From Leptasterias polaris (lineage: Eukaryota > Echinodermata > Asteroidea > Forcipulatida > Asteriidae): a stretch of 64,000 nucleotides of DNA. Under the pieces are notes generated by a model, which was not told where the DNA came from, did not search any database, and was given only the letters and a program-made list of their open reading frames with translations. Below, in pieces: positions 11,307-22,068 of the stretch; the stretch's first letter is position 1; every line of letters begins with the position of its first letter. Both the position numbers and the translations under genes were made by a program. The DNA lies in contig JAZGTN010000037.1 of NCBI GenBank assembly GCA_037783415.1, positions 4,946,501-5,010,500 of the forward strand, in the 5' to 3' direction.

Positions 11307-11480
11307 TGGGCCCAATTTCATAGAGCTGCTTAAGCAGAAAATATTGCTTATCAATTGTTTGCTAAGCAGAAATGAGCAGGATACCAGTCACAAAATGTAC
11401 TTTTGACATGGCAGTTTGGCTGGTAACCTTATTCTGGTAAGCATCATTTTGTTGTGCTTAGCTACTTTTTGTTGGGCCCA
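11307..11480. mobile_element. MITE with TGGGCCCAATTTCATAGAGC ends, copy 1
   Basis: TGGGCCCAATTTCATAGAGC at the left and TTGGGCCCAG at the right; interior with many GCTTAGC/GCTAAGC motifs shared with copies at 37.4, 46.7 and 60.1 kb. It ends next to the donor side of the first exon of lectin domain 3. Confidence 0.7.
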
Positions 11481-11546
11481 GGACTTGAGTCTGGTGGTCT
11501 CTTTACACCAATGGGGGACCTGGTTACCAATGACCGGGTTACCAAC

Positions 11547-11756
11547 CTATGTACGTTGCCAGTTCTTGAGTGAACCAATCAGACGTCAGCATGAAGTGAA
11601 GGAAGTTCATCTCACCGTAGTCCCTGATACTCGTCAGTAGGGCCCCCTCCTCTTTACACAATCTCTCCGCATCTTTCCACCTCAGAGCAGAGGTGTCATT
11701 ATGAAATCGATAGCAGCTGCCAAAGTACTCGGCCCATCCATCCTCACATGAGCATT
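11547..11756 (-). CDS. Exon: C-type lectin domain 3, first part
   Basis: Acceptor tctttccag, donor ACATAG/gttggt, phase 1 at both ends, 70 codons. It reads CSCEDGWAEYFGSCYRF, WKDAERLCKEEGALL and ends TYIG, which continues with LQ in the next exon to form the WIGL-type core. The donor gttggt is weak but the join is forced by frame and motif. Confidence 0.9.
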
Positions 11757-11824
11757 CTGGAAAGAATATCAGAAAAGAGTCTTCAGCTTCTGCAGTTATG
11801 TAGAAGGAATCTTCTTATTTTCTT

Positions 11825-12214
11825 TTAAATTGGAGGTATCCCTTTGGTAATTACTCCGAAAATTGATGGCCATAAAAGCTTAATTGGTAAGAAACAGTGT
11901 GGCTGTTGATTGTGTATAACATGTTGAGAAACAATTTCCTTCTAAGGAATGTGATTTAAGAGAGAGGAATTCAAAAATATTTTGAACTGAGAAAACATTT
12001 CTTCATGAATTGTTTCTCAGATTGTGTATATTCCAATTACGAATTATTCTTCCTGCGTGGACATAACCGCTCCAGATATTCAGCGATATCTCAAAAATGC
12101 TACCACCTTTTGAAATTAAATCTTCACAAGTTTGTTTTATTGTATATGTCTACATTTATATAGGATTAAAACAATCGAACGATTCAAAAAATCAAAGGTA
12201 TACTTTGACTTTAA
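11825..12214. mobile_element. TTAA-flanked MITE, diverged subfamily
   Basis: TTAA at both ends; inner ends GGTATCCCTTTGGTAATTAC and CAAAGGTATACTTTGAC. The interior matches, in reverse, the element at 44000-44355 (CATAACCGCTCC, GATATCTCAAAAA). Confidence 0.7.
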
Positions 12215-12552
12215 GATAAATGTAAAACATTCTGTTAGTCACACTCACAACTTCAACCCAATCCATTCATCTGCCAAGCAGAAAGTATAGAATAATATTA
12301 TTATTTTGTATTTTTCAGCTCAAATCAACATTTATTTCACTCTTTTTTGGATAAAACATTTTTTTTTTTTAACCATTGAACCAAATGTTAGACGAAGTAT
12401 AAGTAAGGCAGCAAATGGCGACAAGATCCAGGTTAAAAAAAAAAAATTTACCAGACTGTGAATGTACAGAGATATATATTGGCCGGTGCTGGTTTTTGTA
12501 TTAGTCACCAGTAGAGGGCTCATCATCGAATGGCGAACAATGCAATCAAGAC

Positions 12553-13331
12553 TACCGTAATTTCCTGCGGAAAGTCTTATCTGACTTTCGAAGGTAAAAA
12601 AAAGTCACTGCGTCTTATCTTCCGATGCGCCTTATCTGATTTCGATCGAGTTCATTGTGATGATTACAATGTGAAATCTTACATTTATACTGCAATATCA
12701 TTTCGTCCAGGGTAATTCTACATGTCACATTTTTCTTCAAATAAAACCTACACCGTCACATTTTTGACAAAACTTACCGAAGAACGAAGTTACTGGCCAT
12801 GCTGCTGCCCACAATAATAACAATGACGTCGCGAATGAACGACGATCAATGCTGCACACAGTACACTGCTATATCACATGAAAGCATTATTAAGAAAGCG
12901 CCCTCTAGCGTTCGTTGGTTCTTGCATGTGTTGAAGTGTTCAAAAAAGTGAGTAACGAAGACTAGCAGCCAATTGATTGGGAAATGTTGGGAAAACGTTT
13001 ATTTGCGCGCGCTCGTTGTGTATAACAAAAACTGTAAAGCTATGGTTTAAGAAAAAATCTTTAAAACGAACATGAAAAAAAAAGCAGTGATGTTTTACTC
13101 GTCTTCGTGATTATAAAATTAGGATCCCTTTGCGCTATGGTAAGTGTGCTTATACCATCACAACGACCCCTGTATGTGTTGATGTACAAGCGGTATGGGA
13201 CTTTGCGAGCGCGTATTCTGTAAACGATATGTTGCGCTTTATGCGGCGGGGTGCCTTATCTGCTAACCCTTGAATATTATTTTGGTACAGCGCCTTATGC
13301 GCCGAGCGCCTTATCTGCAGGAAATTCGGTA
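12553..13331. mobile_element. TA-flanked inverted-repeat element (Tc1/mariner-like, non-autonomous)
   Basis: Left end TACCGTAATTTCCTGC, right end GCAGGAAATTCGGTA, with TA at both tips. CTTATCTGA and GCGCCTTATCTG motifs repeat just inside both ends. No long frame inside. TA duplication and internal TTATC repeats suggest a pogo/Tigger-like relation, but this is not proven. Confidence 0.75.
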
Positions 13332-13484
13332 TGTGATAGCCGGGACAGTTCTCACAAAAACAATCTAAACAGCAAAGTAGCACTACACACATGGTGTTAC
13401 AGCAAACCAAAGATACAGTATGTTGACAAAAATAACAAATTTGTTACCGGAGGAAATGCAAAAATCACAGAAGGTGATTCTTAC

Positions 13485-13910
13485 CGTCATCATATGGACT
13501 TCTCAATGTAACCTTAGGCTGGAAGTTGACTGCATGATAGGTGGCCTTAAAACCAGTCCCCCCTGTTTCCTCATGAGTTTCAAAGGCCAAGAACATCCGA
13601 TTCATGCTGGCCATTACTGGCCTGGACGGCTTCCTCGAGTTACAGAATTCGCCAAGTTCCTCGTCCATTTCACTGGTGCCGTCGTAGACAAAAATGTGGT
13701 CCTTGTCGCAGGTACTGTGCAGGGATGGAAGGTTGATGGTTTCAAAGGTGAGTTTCACATAGGTGGAGCTGGCTGTGATGATAGTCCATGAATAGTGGGA
13801 GTTGGGCAGGTAGGGTCTAGGGTGGTTGACGGAGGCAAGGACAGCTGCTGGGAAGTGGCACTGGAGAGCCTCCGTGGTCAAATGGAGACCCACACCGCAA
13901 CCAGGCAGAG
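13485..13910 (-). CDS. Exon: CUB domain 3
   Basis: One exon of 142 codons, acceptor aactag, donor GACG/gtaaga, phase 1 at both ends. GCGVGLHL opens it; PYLPNSHYSWTI, YVKLTFETINL, CDKDHIFVYDGT, EFCNSRKPSRP and GGTGFKATYHAV are classic CUB strands. The DxIFVYDG motif with acidic neighbours resembles calcium-binding CUB domains. Sequence around its acceptor is repeated about 110 bases upstream in the intron. Confidence 0.94.
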
Positions 13911-14080
13911 CTAGTTGAATCAATAAGAAGGAAATCAACCTCAATGGCTTTAAGATAAATGCTGAACCACAAAAAACTCTCGCACAAGAAGACCATAAGA
14001 AGACCAAACCACAGCCCGGCAGAGCTAACTGAATTAGTAGAAAGGAAATTCATGGTTTTAAGACTAATGTAATGCATTCT
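13911..14080. repeat. Duplicated splice-acceptor segment
   Basis: The 40 bases around the acceptor of CUB 3 (GGCAGAGCTAGTTGAATC and AAGGAAAT) recur about 115 bases upstream in gene direction as GGCAGAGCTAACTGAATT and AAGGAAAT. The second copy keeps a potential AG. Confidence 0.7.
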
Positions 14081-14378
14081 TCTTGTAACCCTTTACCAAG
14101 AGAGTGGTTCTTAGTCTTGTTTGCGGTGACCTTGCATAAAAAACTACTTTCATCTCAAGTCTTGCACATTCAATAGAGAGGACATTGAGAATGTACACCT
14201 TTTGGCGACAGTTAATTTTTTTTACTTTTATGCTCTCCTGGGCATCCCACTGTTGTTTAACGTAAGTTTTTTTAAATACTCGCAGGCCTGGCTCAAGCTG
14301 CAATATTTTTTAATAATAATTTTTTTTTTTTTTACGACTTCAAAGGATCGGGGAATTCCATTTTACATTTGAACTTAC

Positions 14379-14768
14379 TAGTAGAGGAGTACATTGCCTT
14401 GAATCCCTCTGACAGGACATCCAGCCCCGTCCTGTAGACAACCACTAACTCCTCAAACTCAGATAAGATCACCGGAGGAGGGGTTCCACAAATCCTCTCG
14501 GCAGAACCCCCTTCAATCACTCTCAACTCGTCCGGGTTGGTTACGAGAACCCAATCCACGCACACCCGGGTTCCGGTATCTCTCGTGACCCTGAACTCTG
14601 GGAAGCTGAGCTGGATGAAGTTCCCTCTTGGTACCTTGATATGCCAGAGGCAGGTGCTGAACGGTGGAAGGCGGGCGGGGAAGCCTTTGGTCACCAGGGT
14701 ACCATTGGGGGAAGTTAGGATGGTGGAGCTGGCCCCACAGTCTGAGCTGCACTCTTCCTCACTGCAAT
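14379..14768 (-). CDS. Exon: CUB domain 2
   Basis: Complete CUB in one exon of 130 codons, acceptor taaccacag, donor ACTA/gtaagt, phase 1 at both ends. DCSEEECSSDCG precedes ILTSPNGT; then STCLWHIKVPRGNFIQLSF, DWVLVTN, RICGTPPP and a closing GFKAMYSS. CUB domains mediate protein-protein contacts in extracellular and complement-like proteins. Confidence 0.92.
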
Positions 14769-15089
14769 CTGTGGTTAATACAAGAGGGGATAAACGTGAG
14801 ATGATTCGATAGAAGAGTAGAAGAGGTGATGGAAGTGAAGGTAGTCTGAACACTGAGGTGGATACTTATCAATGTGTATCTGTCAATTAGACTATACTGT
14901 TTTCTACAGTTATGTGGGGGGGGGGGGGTTTTGTGGGGAAGGGGTAAGAGTTTTTGGGGGAAATTGTCTCCATAAGAGTGGAAGTACAATTTTTAACTTA
15001 CCTTTTCTGTTTTGGGTTGTTGTTTTTTAACTTAAATTATACATTTTTAGGAATTTGTTTTAACTTGAAAAAAAATACAGTTCTCCGCA

Positions 15090-15245
15090 ATGATTTTTGG
15101 TCGAATAAAGAAAAATTGACAAGATTTGAACCAATCACCTCTGGATTAACGTGCCGGCGCTCTACCATCTGAGCTGTCTAGCCCCATGTTGGCGGTCTGC
15201 CTATTTTGTAAATATCTTTTTTCGGGGGGTGCCAGTGTGTTTTAA
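15090..15245 (-). repeat. SINE-B copy
   Basis: Reverse-strand tRNA-like head: AGACAGCTCAGATGGTAGAG (A box), GGTTCAAATCTTG (B box), then AATTTTTCTTTATTC. Intron between CUB 1 and CUB 2. Confidence 0.75.
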
Positions 15246-15429
15246 GTTTATTCTAAAACAAAACAAAACAAAACTTCTTGGCTGTGCCTGTGAGAATGAT
15301 TAAGTACTGTTTAAGTTTTTTATTTGTTAAATTCAACAGCCATAAGACACGAAGATTAGATATTAATAGTTCATAAAGCGCTTATTATGTTTTTTAAGAT
15401 ACTTAAGCTAATTTTTTAATTATGGATGA

Positions 15430-15692
15430 GCACCTTTGTAACAGTTTACAAGGTGCTGCTGGCGCAATCTGCAGCCAACCAGGCCAGACAACAACCGGCG
15501 TGAACCCCCTCTCTGAACAAAAGGTTTACTGGTTTCTTTTAAGTGCATTACACAACACACATGACCAATAGCTTTGCATCCCATCTGAAGGACAAGCAAT
15601 AATGGTTAAGTGTCAAGACCGGGACTCGAACCTATAAACTCTGCTGATCAGAAACACCACAGCTTGGGTATGCTAAAGTCCGCTCGGCCACT
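15430..15692 (-). repeat. SINE-A copy
   Basis: Begins CAGTTTACAAGGTGCTGC, includes GGGACTCGAACC (B box in reverse) and CTCGGCCACTT at its head. Its head abuts the TTAA MITE at 15692 with no gap. Confidence 0.82.
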
Positions 15693-16082
15693 TAAAGGCA
15701 GTGGACACTTTTGGTAATTACTCAAGATATACATTACCATAAAAACTTACTTGGTTAGGAGCACCTGAGAGCTTCTGACAGTATAAAACATTGTGAGAAA
15801 CGACTTCCTCTGAAGTAATGCAGTTTTTGAGAAGGAGGTAATTTCTCACTAAATTATTTGAATCTGAGAAAGGCTTCATGCATGAAATCTTTCTCAGGCA
15901 TTTGAATGTTGAAAGCACACAATTCTATGCACATGTTGTTTTTTTCTTTCATTATTTTCTTGCAACTTCGATGACCAATTGAGCCCAAATTTTCACAGGT
16001 TTGTTATTTTATGCATATGTTGGGATACACCAAGTGAGAATACTGGTCTTTGACAATTACCCAAAGTATACCCTGCCTTTAA
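15692..16082 (+). mobile_element. TTAA-flanked MITE, copy 2 (best preserved)
   Basis: TTAAAGGCAGTGGACACTTT at the left and GTATACCCTGCCTTTAA at the right, about 391 bases, TTAA at both ends as in piggyBac or Kolobok insertions. It fills the intron up to about 22 bases from the donor of the exon starting at 16104. Confidence 0.88.
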
Positions 16083-16103
16083 AAAATAAACGATCAAACA
16101 TAC

Positions 16104-16357
16104 TTATCAACTTGAAGCTGGCTGTGAAACCCAACTGCCTTGGCATGTCAGCGCTCAGCTGACCGATGGTAAACACCAGGTCCACATTACTCGACCTCGT
16201 CACGACCTCCACATCACTCAGGTTCCCACAATACTGCCCTCTAGTGATGTGCCCGAATTGCGAAATGTCATCGATGACATGTAGCTGGTCCACACAGCGG
16301 GAGATTTGACTATTCTCTGGTGTCACCTTCCTCAGGACCATCCTTAGGATGATGAGT
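16104..16357 (-). CDS. Exon: CUB domain 1, second half
   Basis: Acceptor atttctag, donor GATAA/gtatgt, phase 2 in, phase 1 out. It shows the second Cys pair (RCVDQL and QYCGNLS), and the closing strand VDLVFTIG to GFTASFKLI. The YCG-LS motif is typical of CUB. A TTAA-flanked MITE ends about 22 bases downstream of the donor. Confidence 0.87.
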
Positions 16358-16734
16358 CTAGAAATAGTAACATCAGAGGAAGAAATTTGTAATGAAAAAG
16401 GCCACTTTGGGAATAACATTCGGCACAAATATCCAATTCAACGAAAAATTTGGTATATTATTGAGGAAGACACTTGTTCATATAAAATGTGAAAAAGACA
16501 ACAGTTGGTCCACGTCTTTGTGTATAAAAACCTTACACAGCCAGCACCCCAGCAATGGTGTAGCAGTGTGCATCATCTGTGTGTACAGATTGGTCTAATA
16601 TGACACAGAAAAAAAGTAAAGGGGAACCACTTTGCCTCCGTCACCTTAGCAAATTTTCCAACGTTTGTAAATTTGTTTGAAGTACCTGAAACCACCCACA
16701 ACGTGTTTCAACATGTAAATGGACGTGCAGACTT

Positions 16735-16862
16735 ATATTAATCTGGAGGTCGCAGGTTCAAGTCCAGCTCTAGCAAATTTTTCTTTGTTCAACCCAAAGT
16801 TAATTAACATTTACCCAGTCAGTTTCCCTCGTGGTTTATTACATGATATTTGAAATAAAAAG
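16735..16862 (+). repeat. SINE-B copy
   Basis: CTGGAGGTCGCAGGTTCAAG (B box) followed by TTTTTCTTTGTTCAACCCAA and ACCCAGTCAGTTTCCC. The 5' head is missing. Confidence 0.72.
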
Positions 16863-16892
16863 TTGTATCCCCCTTAAGGTAATCCCTCTGCT

Positions 16893-17084
16893 GCCGCTTC
16901 CCCAGTTGTATCGTAACTTTAGGTGTAATCCCTGGCTATGACTGGCAACCCCGAACAAAGATATTGACAAAATAGGGAGACTGCCAACATTAGGGATTAG
17001 TTGGTAGAGGACCGACATGCTAATCCGGAGGTCTCGTATTCAAGTCCCGCTCTATGAATTTTTTCTTTGTTCACCCCAAAATGT
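16893..17084 (+). repeat. SINE-B copy
   Basis: GGGATTAGTTGGTAGAG (A box), GTATTCAAGTCCCGC (B box) and TTTTTCTTTGTTCACCCC. Ends about ten bases from the donor of the CUB 1 first-half exon. Confidence 0.78.
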
Positions 17085-17095
17085 TATGAAAGTAC

Positions 17096-17258
17096 CTGAC
17101 TTTGTAGACATACGGCCCTTGTATATGAACAGTACACGTTGAGCCAGCATCATACCATGGTCCATAGCTTAGCGATTGAATCACACCCTCCATGTGATCA
17201 GTGTCTACACTGCTTCTATTAGTTGCCCATAGACTATTACACTTCACGTCGGCATACT
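17096..17258 (-). CDS. Exon: CUB domain 1, first half
   Basis: Acceptor cttcccag, donor GTCAG/gtactt, phase 1 in, phase 2 out. It has VKCNSL at the start, HMEGVIQSLSYG (G.I.SP.YP-like position), and a CTVHIQGP strand. The donor lies about ten bases from a SINE copy that ends at about 17084. Confidence 0.8.
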
Positions 17259-17880
17259 CTGGGAAGATCACAAGGAAAAAATCAGCAAACTTACAGCTTT
17301 ATCGATCCAGCTACATTAGTTCACCTGACGTCATCATCACAATAGTCTCGAGCCCTTTTCACACTGTATCTCTTATCTCCATGGAATACAGCCCTGGGAA
17401 GGCCCCGGGAGTTTTTTTACCCCACAGTTACCCCGGCGCATTTTCACACTGTCCCCGCCTAGGGTTCCTATTCCAGGGGGATCAAGTTGCACATTTCAAG
17501 AATACCACAGGGTTTTACTGCTTACCCCTACTCCAGAGCAGGGGTGGCTATTGCCCTGATGGGTATGCCTAATTGTCAGGGTAGATCAGGTGTAAAGTGA
17601 ACCAAGTTATAGAGTATAGTGTGAAAAGGGCTTTGGTGATGCCTTTTTGGGAGTCGACATACCCAGGACACATTTTAGGCGCCGTGGCATTTAAAAGCTT
17701 ATACCATAATCTTTCTGCATGCAATATGACTCCCAAAATGGCAGGCATTTACAAATAAAAATCTAAAGAAATGCAGACAAATAATCCCTCCCTTTGCACT
17801 TCTTTGAAAATCAGAAAAAAAATATCACAACTTGTTTTACTCCTTGGTAGTCTTGAGGAGCACACATTTCTTTGACTTAC

Positions 17881-18040
17881 CTCTTTGACAGATAAATGGA
17901 AGTTCCTCGGAGCAAGCAGCTTCCTCATTTATGACATCATCACTGCCATCTTTGACTACAGCGAGACAGATATCTTCAGATGTGGTTTGATTGGCATCAG
18001 CTTGAACCCAGGATATTGGTCCAGTCTGATCCGTGTTGGA
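17881..18040 (-). CDS. Exon: C-type lectin domain 2, second half
   Basis: Acceptor ggttttcag, donor AAGAG/gtaagt, phase 0 in, phase 1 out. It has GPISWVQADANQTTSEDIC and ends with AACSEELPFICQR, the C-terminal half of the fold. No EPN, QPD or WND motif is present. Confidence 0.85.
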
Positions 18041-18131
18041 CTGAAAACCAAAATTCAAATGAAGTAAGTACGTTCCCACCCGAGTGATTTGCCTGTGGAT
18101 GTTTTTTCACAGAGCTCGGGTAACTACTAAG

Positions 18132-18308
18132 TATAGACCTTATGCATTGACGTCACCAAGCCGCCATCTTAGAGGTAAACTGATGATGAAACAATGGAAA
18201 CGCGCTGATTTGTACGCGCGGCGCACAAGACTGGCCAATGAGCATCTTCCTTTTGACCTCTAGGTGAGGGCGCCCTACTCAAATGACGTCATATGCATAA
18301 GGTCTATA
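18132..18308. mobile_element. Short palindromic MITE with TATAGACCTTATGCA ends
   Basis: TATAGACCTTATGCATTGAC at the left is mirrored by ATGCATAAGGTCTATA at the right, 177 bases, TA at the tips. GACGTCA occurs near both ends. Related ends occur near 57.2 kb (GTGCATAAGGTCTAT). Confidence 0.85.
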
Positions 18309-18864
18309 CAGTGCTTAACAAAACCAAATTACATTCTTTATCCCCAATGCAAAAATAACTTCTATTAAACATTCCAAATTTCAATCGGCAGTGGTAAGTT
18401 TTGCAACTAATTCATAAGAAATAAGGTGATTTGTAGGGGATTTTACAAACGGATGGATTTAAAGTGAGAAATGGAAAGTCAGAAGACAAATTGTCTTCAA
18501 CATGCCTGTTAATAATGCTAATGGCTGTATTTAGGTTGGAAATATATCTACCTCACAACAAAATAAAAATTTCTAAAAAGTTAGTAATCAGATCAAAAAT
18601 TGAAAATATGAGAATTGTTAATCATCATTACCAATCGTGTATGATAACACAAAGGGTGTGCACAACATTGGTAAGAATAAAACATTAATGTTTACAGTAT
18701 TGCACATAACCTGCATGGTATAAAAATGGTTATCGCGAGAAACTTCCGTTTAAACGAATTTTACCTGAAATGCAATAGTTGTCAAGAAATGAGTAAAACA
18801 ATCAGTTCTGATCTCACGAGACCAAACCTCATCCATCGTCCAAAAGTCAGACAAAGCATCTTAC

Positions 18865-19031
18865 CAACAGCAAGGTGCTCTGGTGAGCGTAGAGTAAATG
18901 GCTGTCAGTTTCACGACACCCATCCGAGGCTTCAGTCCAGTTGGCATTGTGGTCAGAGATGCTGTAGCAGCTGTCTCCCCCACCATCAAAATAGATGGCC
19001 GTCTGATTAAGCTCTTCAGAGTGACAGATAT
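18865..19031 (-). CDS. Exon: C-type lectin domain 2, first half
   Basis: Acceptor tttttcaag before ATATCTG, donor CTGTTG/gtaaga, phase 1 in, phase 0 out. It reads DSCYSISDHNANWTEASDGC and then SHLLYAHQS, the normal C-type lectin start (Cys-Tyr, W..A...C, L). The following WIGL strand is absent from both exons of this domain, so a short exon may be missing from my model. Confidence 0.82.
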
Positions 19032-19119
19032 CTTGAAAAATGAAAGTACTCCAAATCGTAAATGAGGGGGGAAAATATTACTTGCAGTCAAATTTCTGTG
19101 TGTATTGTGTTTTTTATTA

Positions 19120-19400
19120 CTTTCATCAAGGACAATGGACACTTTTGTCACCCTCTTCACTGATGTAACATAAAAGCACACTTTCTGAGCCATGGAGAAT
19201 CCACAGCTGCCTCAAGTAGGAATTGAACCTACTACCATCTTTGCAGAGAACAAACATTAAATTACAGGATAAAGTTGCAATTGAGGACCGAATTCTTGAT
19301 GACTCATTTATAAATACACCTACACCAAACAGTTTAGGCAGTCCTATTGGTTGAAAGGTGGTCATATGACCATATGGTATAAATGGCTAATAATGACATA
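19120..19400. other. Intron segment upstream of lectin domain 2 with tRNA-like fragment
   Basis: AAGTAGGAATTGAACCTACT at about 19215 is a reversed B-box-like motif followed by a possible SINE body; low certainty. The rest to 19891 is AT-rich, with an AATAAAT run at about 19622. Confidence 0.35.
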
Positions 19401-19891
19401 GCCGGAGCTGTTTAACACCAGTAAATGTAGCGCGTTCGGCATTCACAGCCCCCGATCATGTATCAGAATCTTCCCCCACTCTTGCCCCACCCGTGCTCCC
19501 ACAGAACCTTTCCCCCATGCACTCTTCCCCCAACACCCAAATGAGATAGAAAAATGCAAAATGAACATTTCAAAACATTATCTAGTGCCCCCCCCCCCCT
19601 GAAAAACAAATGGGCAAAATAAAAATAATAAATAAAATAATAAATAAAATTAAAATTATGTCTTTGACGCCACTGCTCTTTAAAGGCCCTTACTTTGAAT
19701 ATTCCAAAAATGAAAATCGTTCAATGCTATATCTTTAAAAACTCATGATACGTTTTATTTTTAATTGAAGAAAATATCATTTCCTGTTTTTCAAGCTAAA
19801 AAAAAAATGAGACTTTTAGTGCCAATGATATAAATGAATTTCATCGTTACTTACAGCACAGAGGAAGAACATAAAAAGAAATATCTCTTAC

Positions 19892-20017
19892 CTGCACATG
19901 TCTTCAGGTCTGTTTGATTCAGCTGATGACCCGGTGGGCAACTACAGAAGTAAGACCCAGGGGTGTTGGTGCAGTAATGTGAACAGCCATGATGGGTCGT
20001 TATACACTCGTCAATAT
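19892..20017 (-). CDS. Exon: calcium-binding EGF domain
   Basis: Single exon, phase 1 at both ends, 42 codons. DIDEC at the start is the calcium-binding EGF consensus; six cysteines are in the usual spacing; [10 protein letters not shown] fits the Asn beta-hydroxylation consensus. It stiffens the link between lectin domains 1 and 2 if calcium is bound. Confidence 0.93.
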
Positions 20018-20600
20018 CTAAATCAAAGGGGAAGGAACATTTGATTTTTTTGATTTTTTTTTTTTAAATTGTAGCTGACTGATTTCAAGGTTTGCATGGT
20101 TAGAAGAAGAACTAGACAGCAAGTGTTCTAATGTTTCTCTGAGAAAAATTGAAATGTAGAAGTGTTTCTTGGAAATTGCCTGTAGCTGGAAATAATTGTG
20201 GGCGATTCACAATGCAGCGGGCCCTCTACAGTTTACCCAGGGGTGGCCAAGAGTTGATGATTTAAAACAAAGTTCACACTCGCAACTTGCGGTGCCGCAC
20301 AGGCAATAATGGGATCTTGATTGAGGTGGCCGACTGGCAGAAATGTGACAAACATTCAAGGGCCTCACACACACAAAATTATTTTATGTGGTAGACACAG
20401 CAGAGACATACATTCCTTCATCTTCTTCGTGACCTCCTTGTGCTGCTGTCTGCTTGCAAACCACTAACAACAAAACTAGCGGGCCAGGCACATCAACTCG
20501 ATAATCAAGAACTTCTCATTCTCAACCTTTTTCCCAGAATACATTAAATGGCCTCTCCTGGGCAAATTGTAGAGGGTGCACTGTATTGTGAATCAACTGT

Positions 20601-20896
20601 ATAGACCTTTCCATTGCTGATAAACAAACCGCGCTGGTTAGCATGGACGGCCGAATGTTAGCAAAACACAGATGTTGTGAACAAATTCAACATTTTCTGC
20701 AAAACTTTCACTTCAATAAATTACCTCCCGTGTTTGGTTGCTTTGTTTCCAACAAATTCAACTCTATTTTTGAATATTTGTGTAACATTGTTACAAACTG
20801 TGGAGATCTGTTTTTGCTTTGCCTTTATGGCTTTCCATAGTTTTCCAAACTCGGTTGGCAAAAACTTGGGCTGTGACGTTGCAAAAGAAAGGTCTA
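20601..20896. mobile_element. MITE with ATAGACCTTTC ends
   Basis: ATAGACCTTTCCATTG at the left and GCAAAAGAAAGGTCTAT at the right give short inverted ends, about 296 bases. The ends resemble the element at 18132 (TAGACCTT). Non-coding. Confidence 0.65.
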
Positions 20897-20978
20897 TTAC
20901 CTTTATGTAACATGCCCTGACGCAACAGGTTGTCATAGCTCTAATCGTAGAAACTGAAAAAACTGAATAAATATTCAC

Positions 20979-21196
20979 CGATTTGGCAAACCTGTGCCCT
21001 CCTGACAAGCTCCGAGTTACACTCCTCTTCCCTCCAGTAGAACAGATCCTCCATATCCATGGAAACGCAGTAATCAAATGTAAAGTTGTAATTATCAAGT
21101 GGCCATCTGAATTTGCTGAATGTGAGTGGCGTGCCGTCCACCCATTCATATGTGGTACTGCCAAGGGTGAGACGAAGACTTAGACCAATCAGGTAC
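20979..21196 (-). CDS. Exon: C-type lectin domain 1, second half
   Basis: Acceptor ttatctag, donor AATCG/gtgaat, phase 2 in, phase 1 out. It shows LIGLSLRL, YEWVDGTPLTFSKF and closing cysteines in DYCVSM, EEECNSE and AQVC. The EPN or QPD and WND calcium and sugar motifs are missing (WRE is at the WND position), so classic calcium-dependent sugar binding is unlikely. Confidence 0.88.
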
Positions 21197-21592
21197 CTAG
21201 ATAAAGAAAGGCGAAGAGTTGATGGCTTGTAAAACACACACGTAATGTGCAAGTATTCAAACAATGGGACCTGATGAAGTTTGTCTCTTTCCCTGTATGC
21301 GCCATTGTAGCATACCTGCCACACCCATTTTGGGCCAGTATTCCCTCCTCTAAAATGTATAAAAACATCACTTAGATAACATGTATAACCTGGTGTTATA
21401 GCCCCCTCTGTTGGCTATAGTTAGCTATCTAATGGCACTCTTCTGCAAGTAAGGTGATTCGTGGCATAGATACAAACAAATCCAGAAACCAGAGCATTTT
21501 GTGACCAAGAGTCTCCGGATCCAAGTGACTTTTAAAGATTCCATTTAAAGCGTTACATCCATCATTCTCACTCCAACCTGGCTATATAATAC

Positions 21593-21746
21593 ACCGATCC
21601 ATTAAGCCACGCCCATTTCTCATTGACCAATCACAACCGCAAAATCTGATCACCATTTGAGCCGTTTGGTGATCTTTGCACTAATGGTGATCGGGTTTCG
21701 CGGCTGTGATTGGTCAACTCGTAAGGAGGCGGGGCTTAATGGATCG
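21593..21746. mobile_element. Palindromic MITE with CGATCCATTAAGCC ends, copy 1
   Basis: ACCGATCCATTAAGCCACGC mirrors GGGGCTTAATGGATCG; interior also palindromic around CCGTTTGGTGATC. A nearly identical copy is at 34503-34656. Confidence 0.85.
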
Positions 21747-21802
21747 ATCTATTCTCACCATGTCTTGATACACTTGATCTCTACCTTTCCAAAGAAGTTA
21801 AA

Positions 21803-21910
21803 CCAGAAGTTGTTGGTTCAAATCCTGCTCTATTCAATTTTTCTGTCCAACCCCAAATCATTTAAACAATTTACCCAGTCAGTTTCCCATGTGGTTTATA
21901 ACTTGAAGTT
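21803..21910 (+). repeat. SINE-B fragment
   Basis: TTGGTTCAAATCCTGCTC (B box) followed by TTTACCCAGTCAGTTTCCC and TGTGGTTTAT, shared with the copy at about 16.8 kb. Confidence 0.68.
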
Positions 21911-22068
21911 AAAGAACATGGTATTCAGGTCTTTAATTGTACTGAGATGGAGATTAGGAATAGACAAAATAAAAAAGTTGATCAGTTAGTTTGAATAAAA
22001 GCAGAGATTTAACCGCTGTCACTCTTCTGAGCACAGTAATAAAAGAAAATCAAGCAACAAACTGATAC

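Noticed and set aside
11416..11640. Plus-strand frame with a signal-peptide-like start (ILVSIILLCLATFCWA)
   Set aside because: It runs through a MITE and then antisense to the well-supported lectin exon 11547-11756; the hydrophobic start is chance.
13465..14007. 180-codon frame starting at a Met upstream of CUB 3 as a separate gene
   Set aside because: The upstream part is intronic with a good acceptor at 13911; the exon joins CUB 2 in phase.
18861..19193. 110-codon minus-strand frame across lectin domain 2
   Set aside because: The exon is read in a different frame, which gives the lectin pattern with matched splice phases; this frame is a shadow.
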